Below, one piece after another: positions 11,519 through 22,617 of a DNA stretch of 64,000 nucleotides. A program made the position numbers and the translations under genes. Numbering within the stretch: position 1 is the stretch's first letter; each line of letters starts with the position of its first letter. The notes under the pieces were generated by a model, which saw only the letters and a list, made by a program, of their open reading frames with translations, was not told the origin of the DNA and did not search any database. The stretch covers positions 1,922,001-1,986,000 of the forward strand of contig NW_025408673.1 in assembly GCF_020360975.1 (NCBI RefSeq), given 5' to 3'. This DNA is from Hirsutella rhossiliensis. Its lineage: Eukaryota; Ascomycota; Sordariomycetes; Hypocreales; Ophiocordycipitaceae.

Positions 11519-11759
11519 TGCCGATGTCGTCGCATCGCATTGACGGGAGCAGCTTGCTGCGGAGTATTTGACTGCTTCTGCCGCTGTCTCCCTACGCTCG
11601 ATTTCACGGTTAATTTTGGGTCCTTCTTAATTTTAACACCCGGGGCGCCCCGGAGCATCGATAGTGGTGGTCCCTCATATCTCGGCAGCAAAGCCCAGCG
11701 AATGGCCTACTTATTCGGCCGCCGCAAACCCACTCAGCCTCTCATATGACTTCATGCTG

Positions 11760-12041
11760 CAGTTATAGTCTATCGATGGAAGGACACCGTAGGATAATGG
11801 TCAGAATATCGCTCCGATATCATTGGCCTCCTCGAAAGTTTATGCTTCTATAGTCGACGGTAAGTTGCCAAATATAAGGGACAATATATATGCGGCTAGG
11901 CATGTTCTGGCCTCTGCTCTGACTTATATTAAATTGGCAAGATAATTCTACTAGATTGTATGTTCTATAAATGAATATTTATATCATTTATTGCGACTTA
12001 AACAGACTATACGTTCTTTTCTCGCTTATAAAGCTCAAGAC
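11760..12041. other. A+T-rich intergenic stretch
   Basis: This short stretch is rich in TA steps and stop codons in every frame. Nothing is recognisable. Confidence 0.5.
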
Positions 12042-14890
12042 CTAATCTATGCTAACACCCGGGAAGTGGCCAGACCACTCGGCCGGAGACGGGGCCCATC
12101 CAGGTGGAGACAGACCGTCGTCACTATTGACGTCGGGGAGCTGTAGATCTCCGTCTAAATCTGCCGCCAACTCGTTGCTGTCGCTCAAAGCAGGAGAGGC
12201 CTTTGAGAATTGCTTGGGAGGGCTGACGTCCTGATTGCTTGGAGGCTTCTTTGGTCCACCGTTCCAATCTTGTAGCAACTCTGCAAGCATCTCGAAATCC
12301 GATTCAGTCAAGGGGGCGGGGACAGCAAACTTAGTACTAGACTGAGCGGCGGGCTGTAGGTAAGACTGAACTGTTTCTTTGACTGTTTCTTGGGTTGTTC
12401 TACAAGCACGAGCAATATTCACTATAGAGGACTTCTGGCTCTTGCTTGTCGCAGTTGGTAGGTCTTGTTTTTGCTGCCTTACAACGGAATTTCGTGAGAA
12501 GTCCTTCTGATATAGTCGTCTTGGGCCTTTGCCTTTGGAAGTCTGGGTGGCGACCAGCCTTTTGGTTTTGGTGGTGACTTGCCTTACGGGTTTCCCCTTT
12601 GTTTTAGGCGCTTTCCTTAGAGGGTTTCTCAAAGGTGGTTCGATATTGTCTGTCTCCGGGGAATCAGTTGATCCCAAATGCTGGCCGACTTCGCCACGTG
12701 CTGCCTGTCGCTGAGGCAAGATTGATGACGTTATTTCTCTAGTTTGACGAGACACAACTCGTGGGCTTCCAGCATTCCTGTTAGACATCTCAGTCGGCCC
12801 CGTGGCCCTCCCTTGCGTCCAACCCACTCCAGGCGCGAAACGATAAGAGTTTGCAGACAAATCAGTCGGCAAGGTTATATCGATTTTCGATCCCGCTAGA
12901 GGCCTAGACTGGAGAAAGGTCTCTGAAAATTCTGGAACAGACTGCCTTTCGGGGATATCCGGTATTTCGGGGTCTAAGTCCATCTCCCTGGCAAGCTCGC
13001 TTATTTCAAAGGCAAAGGTCTCGGCGACAGGAATTACTTGATTCGCTTGGATCACTTCAGTCTGATCCAGCCGCTTTTTGAGACTTTTCTCCTTTAGTCT
13101 CTTCTCTTTCTTCTTGAGGAAAACTGCTTTGATGCCAGCTGGCCGCGACAACCTTTTCGTAGGAACTGCGGCTCTTAATCTGGAACTTTTTCGTAGCCGG
13201 AATTTATTATTTTGTGCCGCTTCCTCTGGTTGGAACGGCGAAGGCACCGAAGACGGTTCTAATGGAGGATTGGGCCCGCCGCTATTTAGACGTTTCTGAG
13301 CCGTTTCTGGCTCAATGGGCCTTCTTCGTTTTTGGCCTGCAAGCGAAAGGGCATCGGTAATATTGTGATCCGGCCAAGCACCAAAGAAAGCTATAAGTAT
13401 GTCTTTCTGAACATATAGAACTGGCACGTCTTAGGAGTTTTCGAAGGAGCTAAGGTGCTCGAAATGTAGCAGTTGCGGTAAGAAAGACCCTTGAAAAGTA
13501 CTTTTAAAGCCTGGTAAGAGGGCTTTCCGCCGCGCCAGAATTTTATCTCCTCGGATTCTAAGAATTCCGGGGGAGTGTCCTCACTACTGGCTTTACAGCC
13601 TTTGTCGACCTTTGTGTTTGTGAATCCCAACTTTTTAGCTGTCCTGCACAGCAGCCCGACGTAGCGCCTGTCCACTTGTGCCCCAACGCCTTCGGTGTCC
13701 TGTAAAGGAGGCTCTAGTGACAAAAACGGAAAGTACCGCAAGGCAGCAACAAATAGTTGCATGTAAGCCAACCTTGCAGTTGTAGGCCTTGAGAGGCTTC
13801 TAAATTCTCTGTGGTTCGTTTGTATCTGTGAACTGTCCGTCTAGTCTGCTTTAAGGCTCTTAAATAAGCTTATCCGGCTTCCGGCTATAGTGGTAACTCT
13901 CTTAGGTTTAACTTGAATATTTCTCTTAAGAATCTTGGCTCTAATAGTTAAGTACCTTATGTTGTCGTGGAAAGTATCAATACTTGGTATCATAACGGCA
14001 ATAGATAGGATATTCCTTTCCAGGCGATCTCTGTCCTTTTATCGAGATATCATAGGAAATAGAGGGTTCTTTTTGTCTACGAAGTCCTTCTCAATTTGGC
14101 GCTTGTCGCGAGTACAAAGTGCCGGAATACGACGCGAAATGCGCCGCACGCTTCGATAGTCGATAAGATGACGCAAGTTGTCCAGCCCTGCCATGATGTC
14201 CGACCATTGAGAATTCATGTAGTTCCAATAGTTAATGATGAGGTCATCGTTATGGGCTGCGAGGTGCTTCGCCTAGTTGCCTATCTCGAGTCCCCCCTAG
14301 AGTCCTAAGAATGAAAGCATACCGTCTATGGCGTCCATAATGGGCTTTCTCCTTATTATAAGCTGCAGGATCTTCTTTTTACATGCGGAGAGTTTATTTA
14401 GCCACGAATCTGCTAGATGATATCGGCGCTTTGTCATATAGTGGCGCACGTTGCGGAAGACATCGCTATCAGAGAGTGTTCGGGGTTTTGCTACCTTTCA
14501 TTGGCAGAGGGACTCCATATGGTAGAGGAAGGACTTACGAGGCATACAATGCAGTAGTACTTTGCATACATGGTTGTCCCCAAGAGTCTGAGTTGCTGTC
14601 CGAATCACATCGTTCGGGGCGGAGCAATAGACCTTTATGGAGGGAACAAAAGGGGTCTCTTGCGAATGTGAAAGCTGATTCGCAGACCAACCTAATGTCC
14701 CTAGGATATTGTCGCGCGTTTTGGATGTGATCCTACCTTCAATTGTATACTCGGGATCTTGTAAAAGCTGTGCAAGATCTATGGCGCGGGGAACAGCGTA
14801 CGGATCGAACTCATTAGAAACAAGCTGCGAAAGCTCAACTCTTATAGCTCCTTCCTGGAAAAGGGGGTTCATACTGAAAGAGAGAGGCAA
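12042..14890 (-). pseudogene. DUF3723-like protein, five stops and one frame change
   Basis: From the ATG at 14890 one minus-strand frame continues to 13391, with stops at 14498-14500 (TGA), 14297-14299 (TAG), 14273-14275 (TAG), 14039-14041 (TAA) and 13841-13843 (TAG). The core resembles fungal DUF3723: LSDSDVFRNVRHY, FLGL-stop-GGLEIGN (a Trp expected at the stop), IINYWNYMNSQW, MIPSIDTFHDNIRYL and LFVAALRYFPF. Near 13430-13500 the frame changes to one that is open for 461 codons (to 12042). It begins with the conserved YVQKDILIAFFGAW and continues as a basic, Pro/Ser-rich tail. The frame change may be an indel or an unresolved intron. DUF3723 has no known function; it is expanded in accessory regions. 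The usual N-terminal part seems to be missing. Confidence 0.7.
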
Positions 14891-14906
14891 TCGAAGAGCT
14901 GAATGA

Positions 14907-15204
14907 TGCTTACGCGTGCAATCTTTCTCTAGTTTACGCAGCTTTTATATGCTAGTTCACGCCTAACATATGCTAACTTTAACTTGCACTAACTGGGCAT
15001 ATTGCTGGCAGTTAAATTAGCAGGTTAAAATAAGCTAAAAGTGCGCCACTTACAAAATACGGCTCCGCACAAGCCAAATTGGCCGTCGAGCCTTTGGCGG
15101 GGCAGGACGGGAACGCACGCGACATAACTTTGATGCTTTTGAGGTCCGGTGCTCCTGGGCTGCCAGGCCCATATCTTTAGGAGAATCTGGCTCTATATCG
15201 CATT
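14907..15204. other. Spacer between divergent DUF3723 and patatin relics
   Basis: This is a divergent intergenic region of about 300 bp. No motif stands out beyond A+T-rich stretches; it would hold both promoters. Confidence 0.4.
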
Positions 15205-17577
15205 ATGGATCAAATAGGAGCGCACGGCTATAACATAGCGCTAGCGATTGGCGGCAAGGCAAAGCGGCGCTTCCTGGCGAGAGGTGGGCTGCCGCTAGAC
15301 GATTTCGCCGTGTCTTTGAGGAAGGCCAGCCACCATACTTTACTGTTCGACTGCGAGATGCACCTGCAGCCGGACGGCGCCATGCCTCGCATCATCGCAG
15401 GGCCAAGACGAGGACACTACGCGTACCACCTGATTAAACCGCCACAGAGGGCGTCTCAATTTGCCTTCGGCCTTTACTACAACGTTTATTCTAATTTTGG
15501 TGGCTCTGTGATCATCTTCGTGGCCGATTTCGGAGCCAAGCAAGTACTGCATTTCCTATATTTCTGGATGAGGTGCGCCAAAGCCGAACACGACTCTCGG
15601 CGATCTCGGATCATCCTGATAACCAATGAATCGCAAACTACACCCCGACTTGATGACTTCCAATTTGTGGCCGCTATGATCTCGGAGCTGCGGAAGGATG
15701 AGCCGACAACGCCATATTCTGCTAAGGACGTTAAGAGAATGATTCATTCGTACTTTGACTTCACGATTGTGCCAGGGGTGACTGATTTATGCGACGAATT
15801 TTGGCAGAGCATAGCCTCTCCATCAGCCTCTATGGCTGGGGGAAGAGATTGCGCTCCCCCTTGCAAGCGTGCGCTTTTCCGAGCCGCCATCTCCCAGTTT
15901 GTAAGGCAGCCGCTGCTGCCTTTTGACGCTATCCTCGCTTCCCGGATATCCAACCCGATCCCGAAAGAGTTCGAGGAAAATCTAGCCTAGTTCCTTAATG
16001 CGACATAGGGCCAAATTGCACATCTCGACATCACTTGCCTTATTGCATCCGCTCTTATGATGGATGCGTTCTCACCCGCAAGGCATAGTATGTATACCTC
16101 CTTTATATATAGACCCTTAAGGGCCTAACGATATTTAGGGTTTCCCCCTCAATAAGTCTTTAAGTCGCTTTATCGCCAGCGTGTCCTAACGTGCGAGGAT
16201 AAGCTCAGGTTGAAGGGCCTAACTGAGTCTGTTGAACGGAACTTCATTAATATTTCAACCGATATGCAATCGTCCCGAATAGATTCGTCTATACAGCATC
16301 TCGCGCGGGTTCAGGGCAACAGAGCTATCTCCTTTATTAGAAGCCTAAACGCCTGCTTAATTTGTCTCATTAACACGTCAATATTTACTTTAGACTGCTC
16401 CCATCGACTATGCAAGGCCTGTGTGAAGAGATGCTTTATCGAAATTCAACCTCATAAGTATAGACCATCGATCTGTTTACTATGTCAGAAAGGCAACTAA
16501 AGCACATTTATAATCAGACCTCCTACTGCTGGGGTTAGAAGGCTTGAGTTCGGGGGAAGGCATCCCGAGCACACCCTTTCGTTTCTTCAAGAACTAAGCC
16601 GATCTCTTAGACTAGCCACCATACCTCTATGGGAATTTTTTGATACGGTAATAGCTAGCGAAATTGGTACTAATTCCTCTCTCTATATGCTATTTTAAAG
16701 CAGCTAACGAGAATAGGAATATTTTTTGCTCTCGCGCTGTTTATAGAAGAGTGGACGCTTCTTGACTGTAAATACCATTTATTAAGAATGAGAAGTCTAA
16801 AGACGACTGGAAGCAGGATAAGCTTTGGGAAAAAACTTACTTGGGGTATGTCTGATGTCTTGCGATATAATAAAGGCAGTATGCTGCTAGATATACATGG
16901 GGTACAAGTTTCCAACAGCGGTATTGCCCAGAACGATAGGTAAGTAGTCCCCACTTCATCCTAAACGTTGTCTAACTAATTTATGTTATAGCTCGCTTTC
17001 GGGACGACATGACATCGTGATTCAACATTCTAGGGAGCTATACCCGCCACAGTCTATTAGCAGCATAGCTAGCAAGCTAGTAAGTTCTTTATTCTACATC
17101 GAGCTTACTCGCTTGCCTAACTTCTATATGTCACCGGAATCATGCACCTTACAAGTCTTATGCCGTATTTAACCGGGAGAGGCACTCTTAAACCTTCTCA
17201 ACAAGCTAAGACGGGTCGATACACTCCTGAGATACTAAGGAAGTGAGATGAATCCGTTTGAGACTCCCCTTTGCATAGATGACGTTATGCAAAAGTGCTA
17301 AGCTTTCCAGCGCTTTTCAAGGGCTATCACAATAAGGGCATCGTCGCTTAAAACGTGGATCACGGTTAAACTTGGCAGTCCGACTAGCCGTCTACGGAGC
17401 ATAAGTAACTGTCCGTACCGACTGGGAGATCTAATAGAGGATCAGGGACTTGACAGTTTTGATGGGAAACGACTTGCAAGTCCGAGTATAAGTTCTAGAG
17501 AGGAGTGCCGAACACAGAGGACTTGTCCGGGAACCAAAGTAGATAGACTTATAAAAAAGATCAGGCTGATACTATAA
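15205..17577 (+). pseudogene. RING-patatin-like phospholipase relic, many stops
   Basis: The N-terminal 261 codons (15205-15990) are open and match the leader of fungal patatin-like phospholipases (ALAIGGKAKRRFLARGG, GHYAYHLIKPPQ, YYNVYSNFGGSVI). The same frame continues with stops at 15988, 16006, 16126, 16153 and 16498. Region 16340-16500 is a RING-like zinc finger (CLICL, DCSHRLCKACVKRC, CLLC). The patatin start follows (RPPTAGVRRLEF), where the expected DGGG oxyanion motif is degraded to FGGR. A likely intron (GTAAGT to ATAG) spans 16940-16991. The C-terminal part HDIVIQHSRELYPPQSI, KLVSSLFYIEL has further stops at 17170, 17236 and 17299. Patatins hydrolyse lipid acyl chains with a Ser-Asp dyad, and the GxSxG serine is not visible here. 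This is a dead gene. Confidence 0.75.
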
Positions 17578-17624
17578 TACATTCGCATTCCTCGATAGAT
17601 TCTGCTCCGTTCCAGCAATTTCAT

Positions 17625-18296
17625 TCACAAGTACTTATCCAGTAGCGATAGAATCGCCTGTCTCTTCTTTGCGGATACCGGTGTTGGCTGCAGTATATTA
17701 GTCGTGCTATCCTGCGAGCAGGCGGCGACAATGCCATGGGTATCTTTTGGCGACTCTGATGGTGTGCTTTCAGGTGCAATGTTTGCGAGACAGGCATATT
17801 GTGTTAAGGCGTCATCTAACATTAAATCCGTGGGACTGATCTCCATGTCATGCTATAGACCAGGCGACGAGAGTAGCATGGGGGGAGTAGTTGGGAAGCC
17901 TGGTAAGTCTTCTAGGAGCGATAGCTCAGAGACTGAGCTTGGAATATCCGAGTCTAAGCTCGGCATGTTAGAGAGTGAACTCGACGTTGACGGTACCGGG
18001 CTTTGATATGCGGCTGAGGCCAATGACGGACGGTGAGTATTTAAGAATCGATACCTGCCGCCTTTGAACTGATCAGGGCCCATAATATCTTTTTCTTCCA
18101 GCAGCTGAGTGAGACCGTGCATCAGGCCAGGCCGAGACTGAAACCCTCCCATGAAGCCATCCGGTCGCCGCGTAATGATAACCACGTCGACGTTGTATGT
18201 TTCCGAAAGAGCGTTCCCCTTCTTGCAGAGGCCCCATTGGTAATTGGCCGTGCCGGTCTTGATGTCTTTGTTCTTCTTGGATCGCTGTCTAGGCAT
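17625..18296 (-). pseudogene. Second MADS-like protein, one in-frame TAG
   Basis: The ATG at 18296 starts MPRQRSKKNKDIKTGT, followed by LCKKGNALSETYNVDVVI and ITRRPDG, a degenerate match to the MADS helix-strand pattern (KKxxEL...DVDVxLV). A Ser/Pro-rich region follows (SSSLSNMPSLDSDIPSSVSE), then TAG at 17853-17855. The frame continues to the stop at 17625 (SAKKRQAILSLLDKYL). Removing the stop gives 223 codons. CAG to TAG would explain it. It is convergent with the patatin relic, only 47 bp away. The family is shared with the gene at 10075-10383. The role is inferred only as DNA binding. Confidence 0.55.
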
Positions 18297-18845
18297 CGTT
18301 GTGAGGGAGATGTGAGGGCTGTTGAACAGAACGTGAAAGGCGCTACTGACGAAGGTCAACAACGGGGCTAATGATGTTCAATTTAAGCAGAGAGCACAGG
18401 GCTCCTAAGCGCTAGACATATATCACTTTTGGAGGCCTTGCTTTCTAGAGGTCAGGAAGAATCCAGGCGCGCGGATAGAAGTCCGGTGCGGGCCAACCAC
18501 CGGAGTCGGAGGCATACACGCAGGCGCCGTCGGGAATTGCGGGGCTTTCCGGACCCACCCCGATGCGGACCGTCTTGGCATCCGGAAGGTGGCATAAGGA
18601 TGTCGTCTAAAAATAAACAGATACTATTTTTAAATAATGAGCCGGCGCTTAGACATTTTCGAGAGGGTTAAAGTCTATAGGTATGTTGGATTTAATCTTA
18701 AGAGTCGGTTTTAAACTTAACGGCATTTAAACGGCTTCTCTCATAGAACTGCTAGTCTAGTCTAAACATTAGCTATATTAAGCAGAGTCCCCTTCGGTAA
18801 ACGTACAACCATAGTCTTTCTTGTCAACATCAACACACTGTCATT
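18297..18845. other. Divergent spacer, no gene recognised
   Basis: A G+C-richer patch at about 18460-18600 stands out but has no coding motif. The last 60 bases before 18846 are pyrimidine-rich (TTTCTTGTCAACATCAACACAC) as in fungal leaders. Confidence 0.4.
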
Positions 18846-20541
18846 ATGAGCCTCGACGCATGTATGTTATACTTGATCGCCTTCTTTGGGTTTGCCGGTA
18901 TAGCTTTGATTATTTGGATAATGAAGTTCGTTATTCCCAACCCTGCTATCTATTTCGCCAGATATATCCAATATCCCCTCTTAACTAGCTCCAGGTGGCT
19001 ACGCGCCACCCGTCTTCATGCAGCGATATGCGCTATATTTCTACTTATTAACATTAGCGTCATTTTCGTGCCATCCTTTTTTCCCGGATGGAGGCAAGTT
19101 CAGAAAAGGGCCGCCTTGATGGCTGTCGTAAACATCGCACCCCTTTGCATGGGTGGCCGAGCGCCTATCATTGAGACTTTAGACATTCCTCGCGAGTGGT
19201 ATCACATGGTACACTGCTGGGTTGGGTTTATTGCTGTTATCGAGGCTGTGTCTTACTCCATTATTGCCTTGAGCTTGAACCCGAGACCGGGCCCCTTGAT
19301 CTAAACAGGCTGGACAGTAGGTCAACCCCCTCTTAGCTCTGTTTATATCCTAACTAAAATACTAGTCGTTCGGTCTGCTCCTGGGAGCGCTTCTTATAGC
19401 TTTACCATTGGTTAGGAGGGGCCTCGGAAGATGGTTTCTCTGGATCCATAGAGCGGCCTCGCTGTGTGCGGTCTCCTTGTTGTTGAGTCATGTGCTCAAC
19501 GTTTCATCCTCATCCTCGCGAGCAAAAGTCCTTATCGGAAGCTCGTGTGGTTTCTGGGTAGTAACCACTGTGTTCCGTGTCTCGAGGCTGATGTACTATT
19601 GGCACACTGTAGAAATTGTTGAAATCTCGGGAACTGCAGATACTGTGCAGATTGACGTTAGTCTTAGTCGCCCGATTCGACTCTACGCGGGATACCATTT
19701 CTATATTTTCTTCCCTTTTACGTGGTATCCTATGAGGAAATTAGTTAAGTATAACTTGCTGCATAGCTTTACCGCCGTTGCATTTTGGCACGATCCATAT
19801 GATGCATCTCAATCAGTCTCAAACATTAGGTTCCTGCTTTCACGGCATGAATATCATGGCAGCGCAATCTCGAGATTAAAAGAGGGTCAATCCATACTTC
19901 TCGACGGACCGTATGGGCATGATTTAGGCCTCCAAAGGCTTCAAAACGTCATACTAGTAGCCAAAGGAATGGGCATCGCCGGCGTCCTCCCTCTGGCTTT
20001 ATACTTGGCTCTTCGTCGAAATTACGACAACTAAATACGCGATAGGATGCATTATCTTAGCGAGATGGACATTGACTTGCGCGAGAGGTCAAGTAAAGAC
20101 AAAGAGTCGTTGATTCAAAAGAGGAAAGAAATAGTCGCGGAACGGCTGAACCTGTCACGAGCGTGTCTTAACCGAGATCCTGTTAAAAGGTGACCCTATT
20201 CTGGTCTCTCGAAAGCAACTCTCAAATGGATTGGGTGAAAGAACAGCTTGAATCGCTATAGAAGCTCGATCCCGGAAATGTAAGTGCACTTCTTAAAAAG
20301 GATTGCTCCTGACACCAACTAATATCTTAAGTAGAAATTGCTTATCGTATGGTGCGGCTATCCTCGTCCGAAGCAAGGCTTTAAGCCGTTTGAAGACTCG
20401 CGGTTCTGGATGTGTTTAGATCCCGCCGCAGTGCTAGACTTTAACAACTTGATTCTGTCAAAAATAAAGGAAGAGCGAGCTCGTCTGCCCGGCAGCATGG
20501 GAGTCATAAGTATGTGCATTAATTCTGATCGCTTTAGCTAA
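18846..20541 (+). pseudogene. Ferric-reductase-like transmembrane oxidoreductase, broken
   Basis: The first part (18846-19304) has TM segments and haem-ligand-type histidines (REWYHMVHCWVGFIAVIEAV). A TAA at 19302-19304 follows, then a frame change near 19340-19400 into 19408-20034 (RWFLWIHRAASL, LLLSHVL). The FAD region (YIFFPFTWYP) lacks the usual HPFT. The NAD-binding motif is visible (LLDGPYGHD, VAKGMGIAGVLPLAL). A third fragment (20338-20541: LIVWCGYPRP, GVISMCINSDRF) fits the C-terminal NAD domain. Intact homologues transfer electrons from NADPH through FAD and haem to Fe(III) or Cu(II) at the plasma membrane. Because of the stop, the frame change and damage at 20035-20337 this is a pseudogene. 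Confidence 0.75.
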
Positions 20542-21198
20542 AGAGCGTGGTGGATATTTTCAAGAAGTGCTATAGAGGTCTCAATGACGGACACTTTATC
20601 ATCAAGAGGATTAAAGCAGAAATTATTTGCTGCGGCCATAGTGTTTATGAGTAAATTTAAGGATGAATTGAGCGGGCTATAACGGGACGTTAATTTGAGA
20701 AAAATAACCGGGCTATCGAGGATGAAATACCCACGCAGCCCGTTGTCTCCTCTAAAAATAGCGGCATAATGAGAAACGAACAGGCGCTCGTAAATCGTCG
20801 GTCGGCATAAATGTCCTAAAATAGCAACATGAGCGGCCGTCCAACGGTCTTCCAGCGGTGGAAGTGTGGGTAGTAACCGGGCGTCGATGTTAACTAAATT
20901 AGATGAGCTTGTTAATTATAGACGACACGGTCGGCCTAAAAGTGGGGCGTGCGGCAGCTAAAGTCCGTAGCCCGTCCCCCCTTGCGCGCGGCCGGGACCC
21001 GCTTGAGCCGTGTGAGCGGCAAGAGGCCCGGACCAGGGGATCTGAGAGGCTGGGGCGTTAGCAGTAGCGGTACATTTATCGTAATGTAAGCGCCTGGAGA
21101 CGAAAGATATTTATTATTTCTAGCGAAGTTGCCTTGTATTCTGTCCTTCACTATTTAGCAGCGCCTCTATCCTTTATCATTTTACCTTACGAAGCAAG
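20542..21198. other. Non-coding, nothing recognised
   Basis: The stretch is stop-rich. A minus-strand 71-codon frame (20936-21151) has no family resemblance and I leave it out. Confidence 0.4.
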
Positions 21199-21477
21199 AT
21201 GCGTATGTGGGCAAAGCAGCAGCGCGAGCCGTAAGACTCTTCTCTCTTACAAAGTGAGATACAGCATCATTAAGAGACCAGAGTTCAGCTAGCTCGAATT
21301 GAGCACCAGAATCAGCGTTTAGCAGCTCAGTTAGTCGCTTCTAGAAAGCAGGTTCATAATCTGGTATCTGAGATCGAGTACCTGCACTACATGAGGGAAT
21401 ATGAGCAACGATGCGCCGAAGAAAAGCTCACGAAGCTTGCCGCCGAAGTATATGCCTTAAAGCACTCGGTAAGTTAA
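21199..21477 (+). pseudogene. Coiled-coil ORF relic with two stops
   Basis: In frame with the ATG at 21199 there are TAA codons at 21232-21234 and 21271-21273, then an uninterrupted heptad-rich segment (IEHQNQRLAAQLVASRKQ, HNLVSEIEYLHYMREYEQ, EEKLTKLAAEVYALKH). The frame ends in TCGGTAAGT, a consensus splice donor at 21469, so another exon may follow. It looks like a leucine-zipper or coiled-coil regulator fragment. The family is not identified. Confidence 0.35.
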
Positions 21478-21479
21478 AC

Positions 21480-22331
21480 CAAGACCCCACAACATATACA
21501 AGGCTAATAGTGCAAGACCCGTGGATCGTAAGACCAGACTGGGAACCTGTCCAGTCTAAGGGTAGAGGGCTTGGGTTAGAGCAAACTAAGTACTGGGGGC
21601 CTAATCGACATCGATTTATCGCGTCTATGAGGAGTGTTATAGGAAATGCTAAGAAGTTAATGGCTTGTCTAGTCGAAGCAGATAGCACTTTATTTCCCCC
21701 CCTATAAGCCACCCTGCAAGCAATAAAGGCAGCTCGACATTACTTTCGCTCTATATATCGAGGATGGAATTGACATAATGCTTAGTTCTCCGCAACATGA
21801 CCAAGCCTTATCAAGCTTCCGCAATTTAAAATGCGTATGCTGGTTCCAGTAGGTGGGCCAACCTGTCTTCCTCGTCCAGTCGTGATGGCCCTCCTGGATC
21901 GGTTGGGTTGACCGGTCCTTGCCCTCGTCGCTAGGTTTGACCATCGGGCTGTTGATGGCCTGCTGGTCTTGTTGCAAACATGTTATAAGGGATTATTGCA
22001 ATTGCACCTATCACTAAAATCGTCCAGTAGTGAACGGCACCTTTGACGCAATGGTATGACCCTCTGCTATTGTTGACTGGTGTTAGAACCCCGGTTGGTC
22101 ACCGGAGTTCGTTAAGTAGCTTAGGGCGGCGGAGGGACAAATCGGTCAGTGATCCCTTATCAGTGCACTCTTTAAAAATCCTGGTGACTAGGTTCTAGTG
22201 AATCTGGCCGGGTTGGGTTGGTAGCCCTGCTACCGTGCTGGTAAGGGTGAGACACTTTTGTTTTGCTCTGTTGTTTTGTTGGTGCTAAGCTTAAGGGAAG
22301 AGGGCAGAGAGGTAAGAAGGAAGCTCAGGTA
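21480..22331. other. Non-coding flank of the Pogo element
   Basis: Short overlapping open frames on both strands (21411-21707 plus; 21702-21977 minus) have no motif. Nothing else is recognised. Confidence 0.35.
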
Positions 22332-22377
22332 CCATGCCCCACCCCCCTTTCGGTAACACCCACCTTTCGGTAGCGCA
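22332..22377 (+). repeat. Left TIR of the Pogo element
   Basis: This is a 46-bp terminal inverted repeat that is an exact reverse complement of 24475-24520. It carries two internal copies of the short motif CTTTCGGTA, possibly transposase-binding subrepeats. Confidence 0.95.
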
Positions 22378-22617
22378 TTAGAAAATATCCCCACCAAAAA
22401 CCATCAATTTCACTTACACGGATTCCAGCCAGCTTTGAAGATATTCACAAGCCGTCACTTGGAGTAGATAGTGGATTGATTGAATTCTACTTTTCGATGG
22501 TTGAATGTTTGTACAGGGGTCTGCGGCCTGTGCGTACCTTGCACGCGAAATTACCATCCAACCCCCTAATCTCCTTCCGCCTCCTGACGATGATTCTTCT
22601 CGTTATTCCTCCACCAC

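Noticed and set aside
11278..11749. Two overlapping open frames on opposite strands
   Set aside because: They cover exon 1 and the intron of the Sur7-like gene and have no motif of their own.
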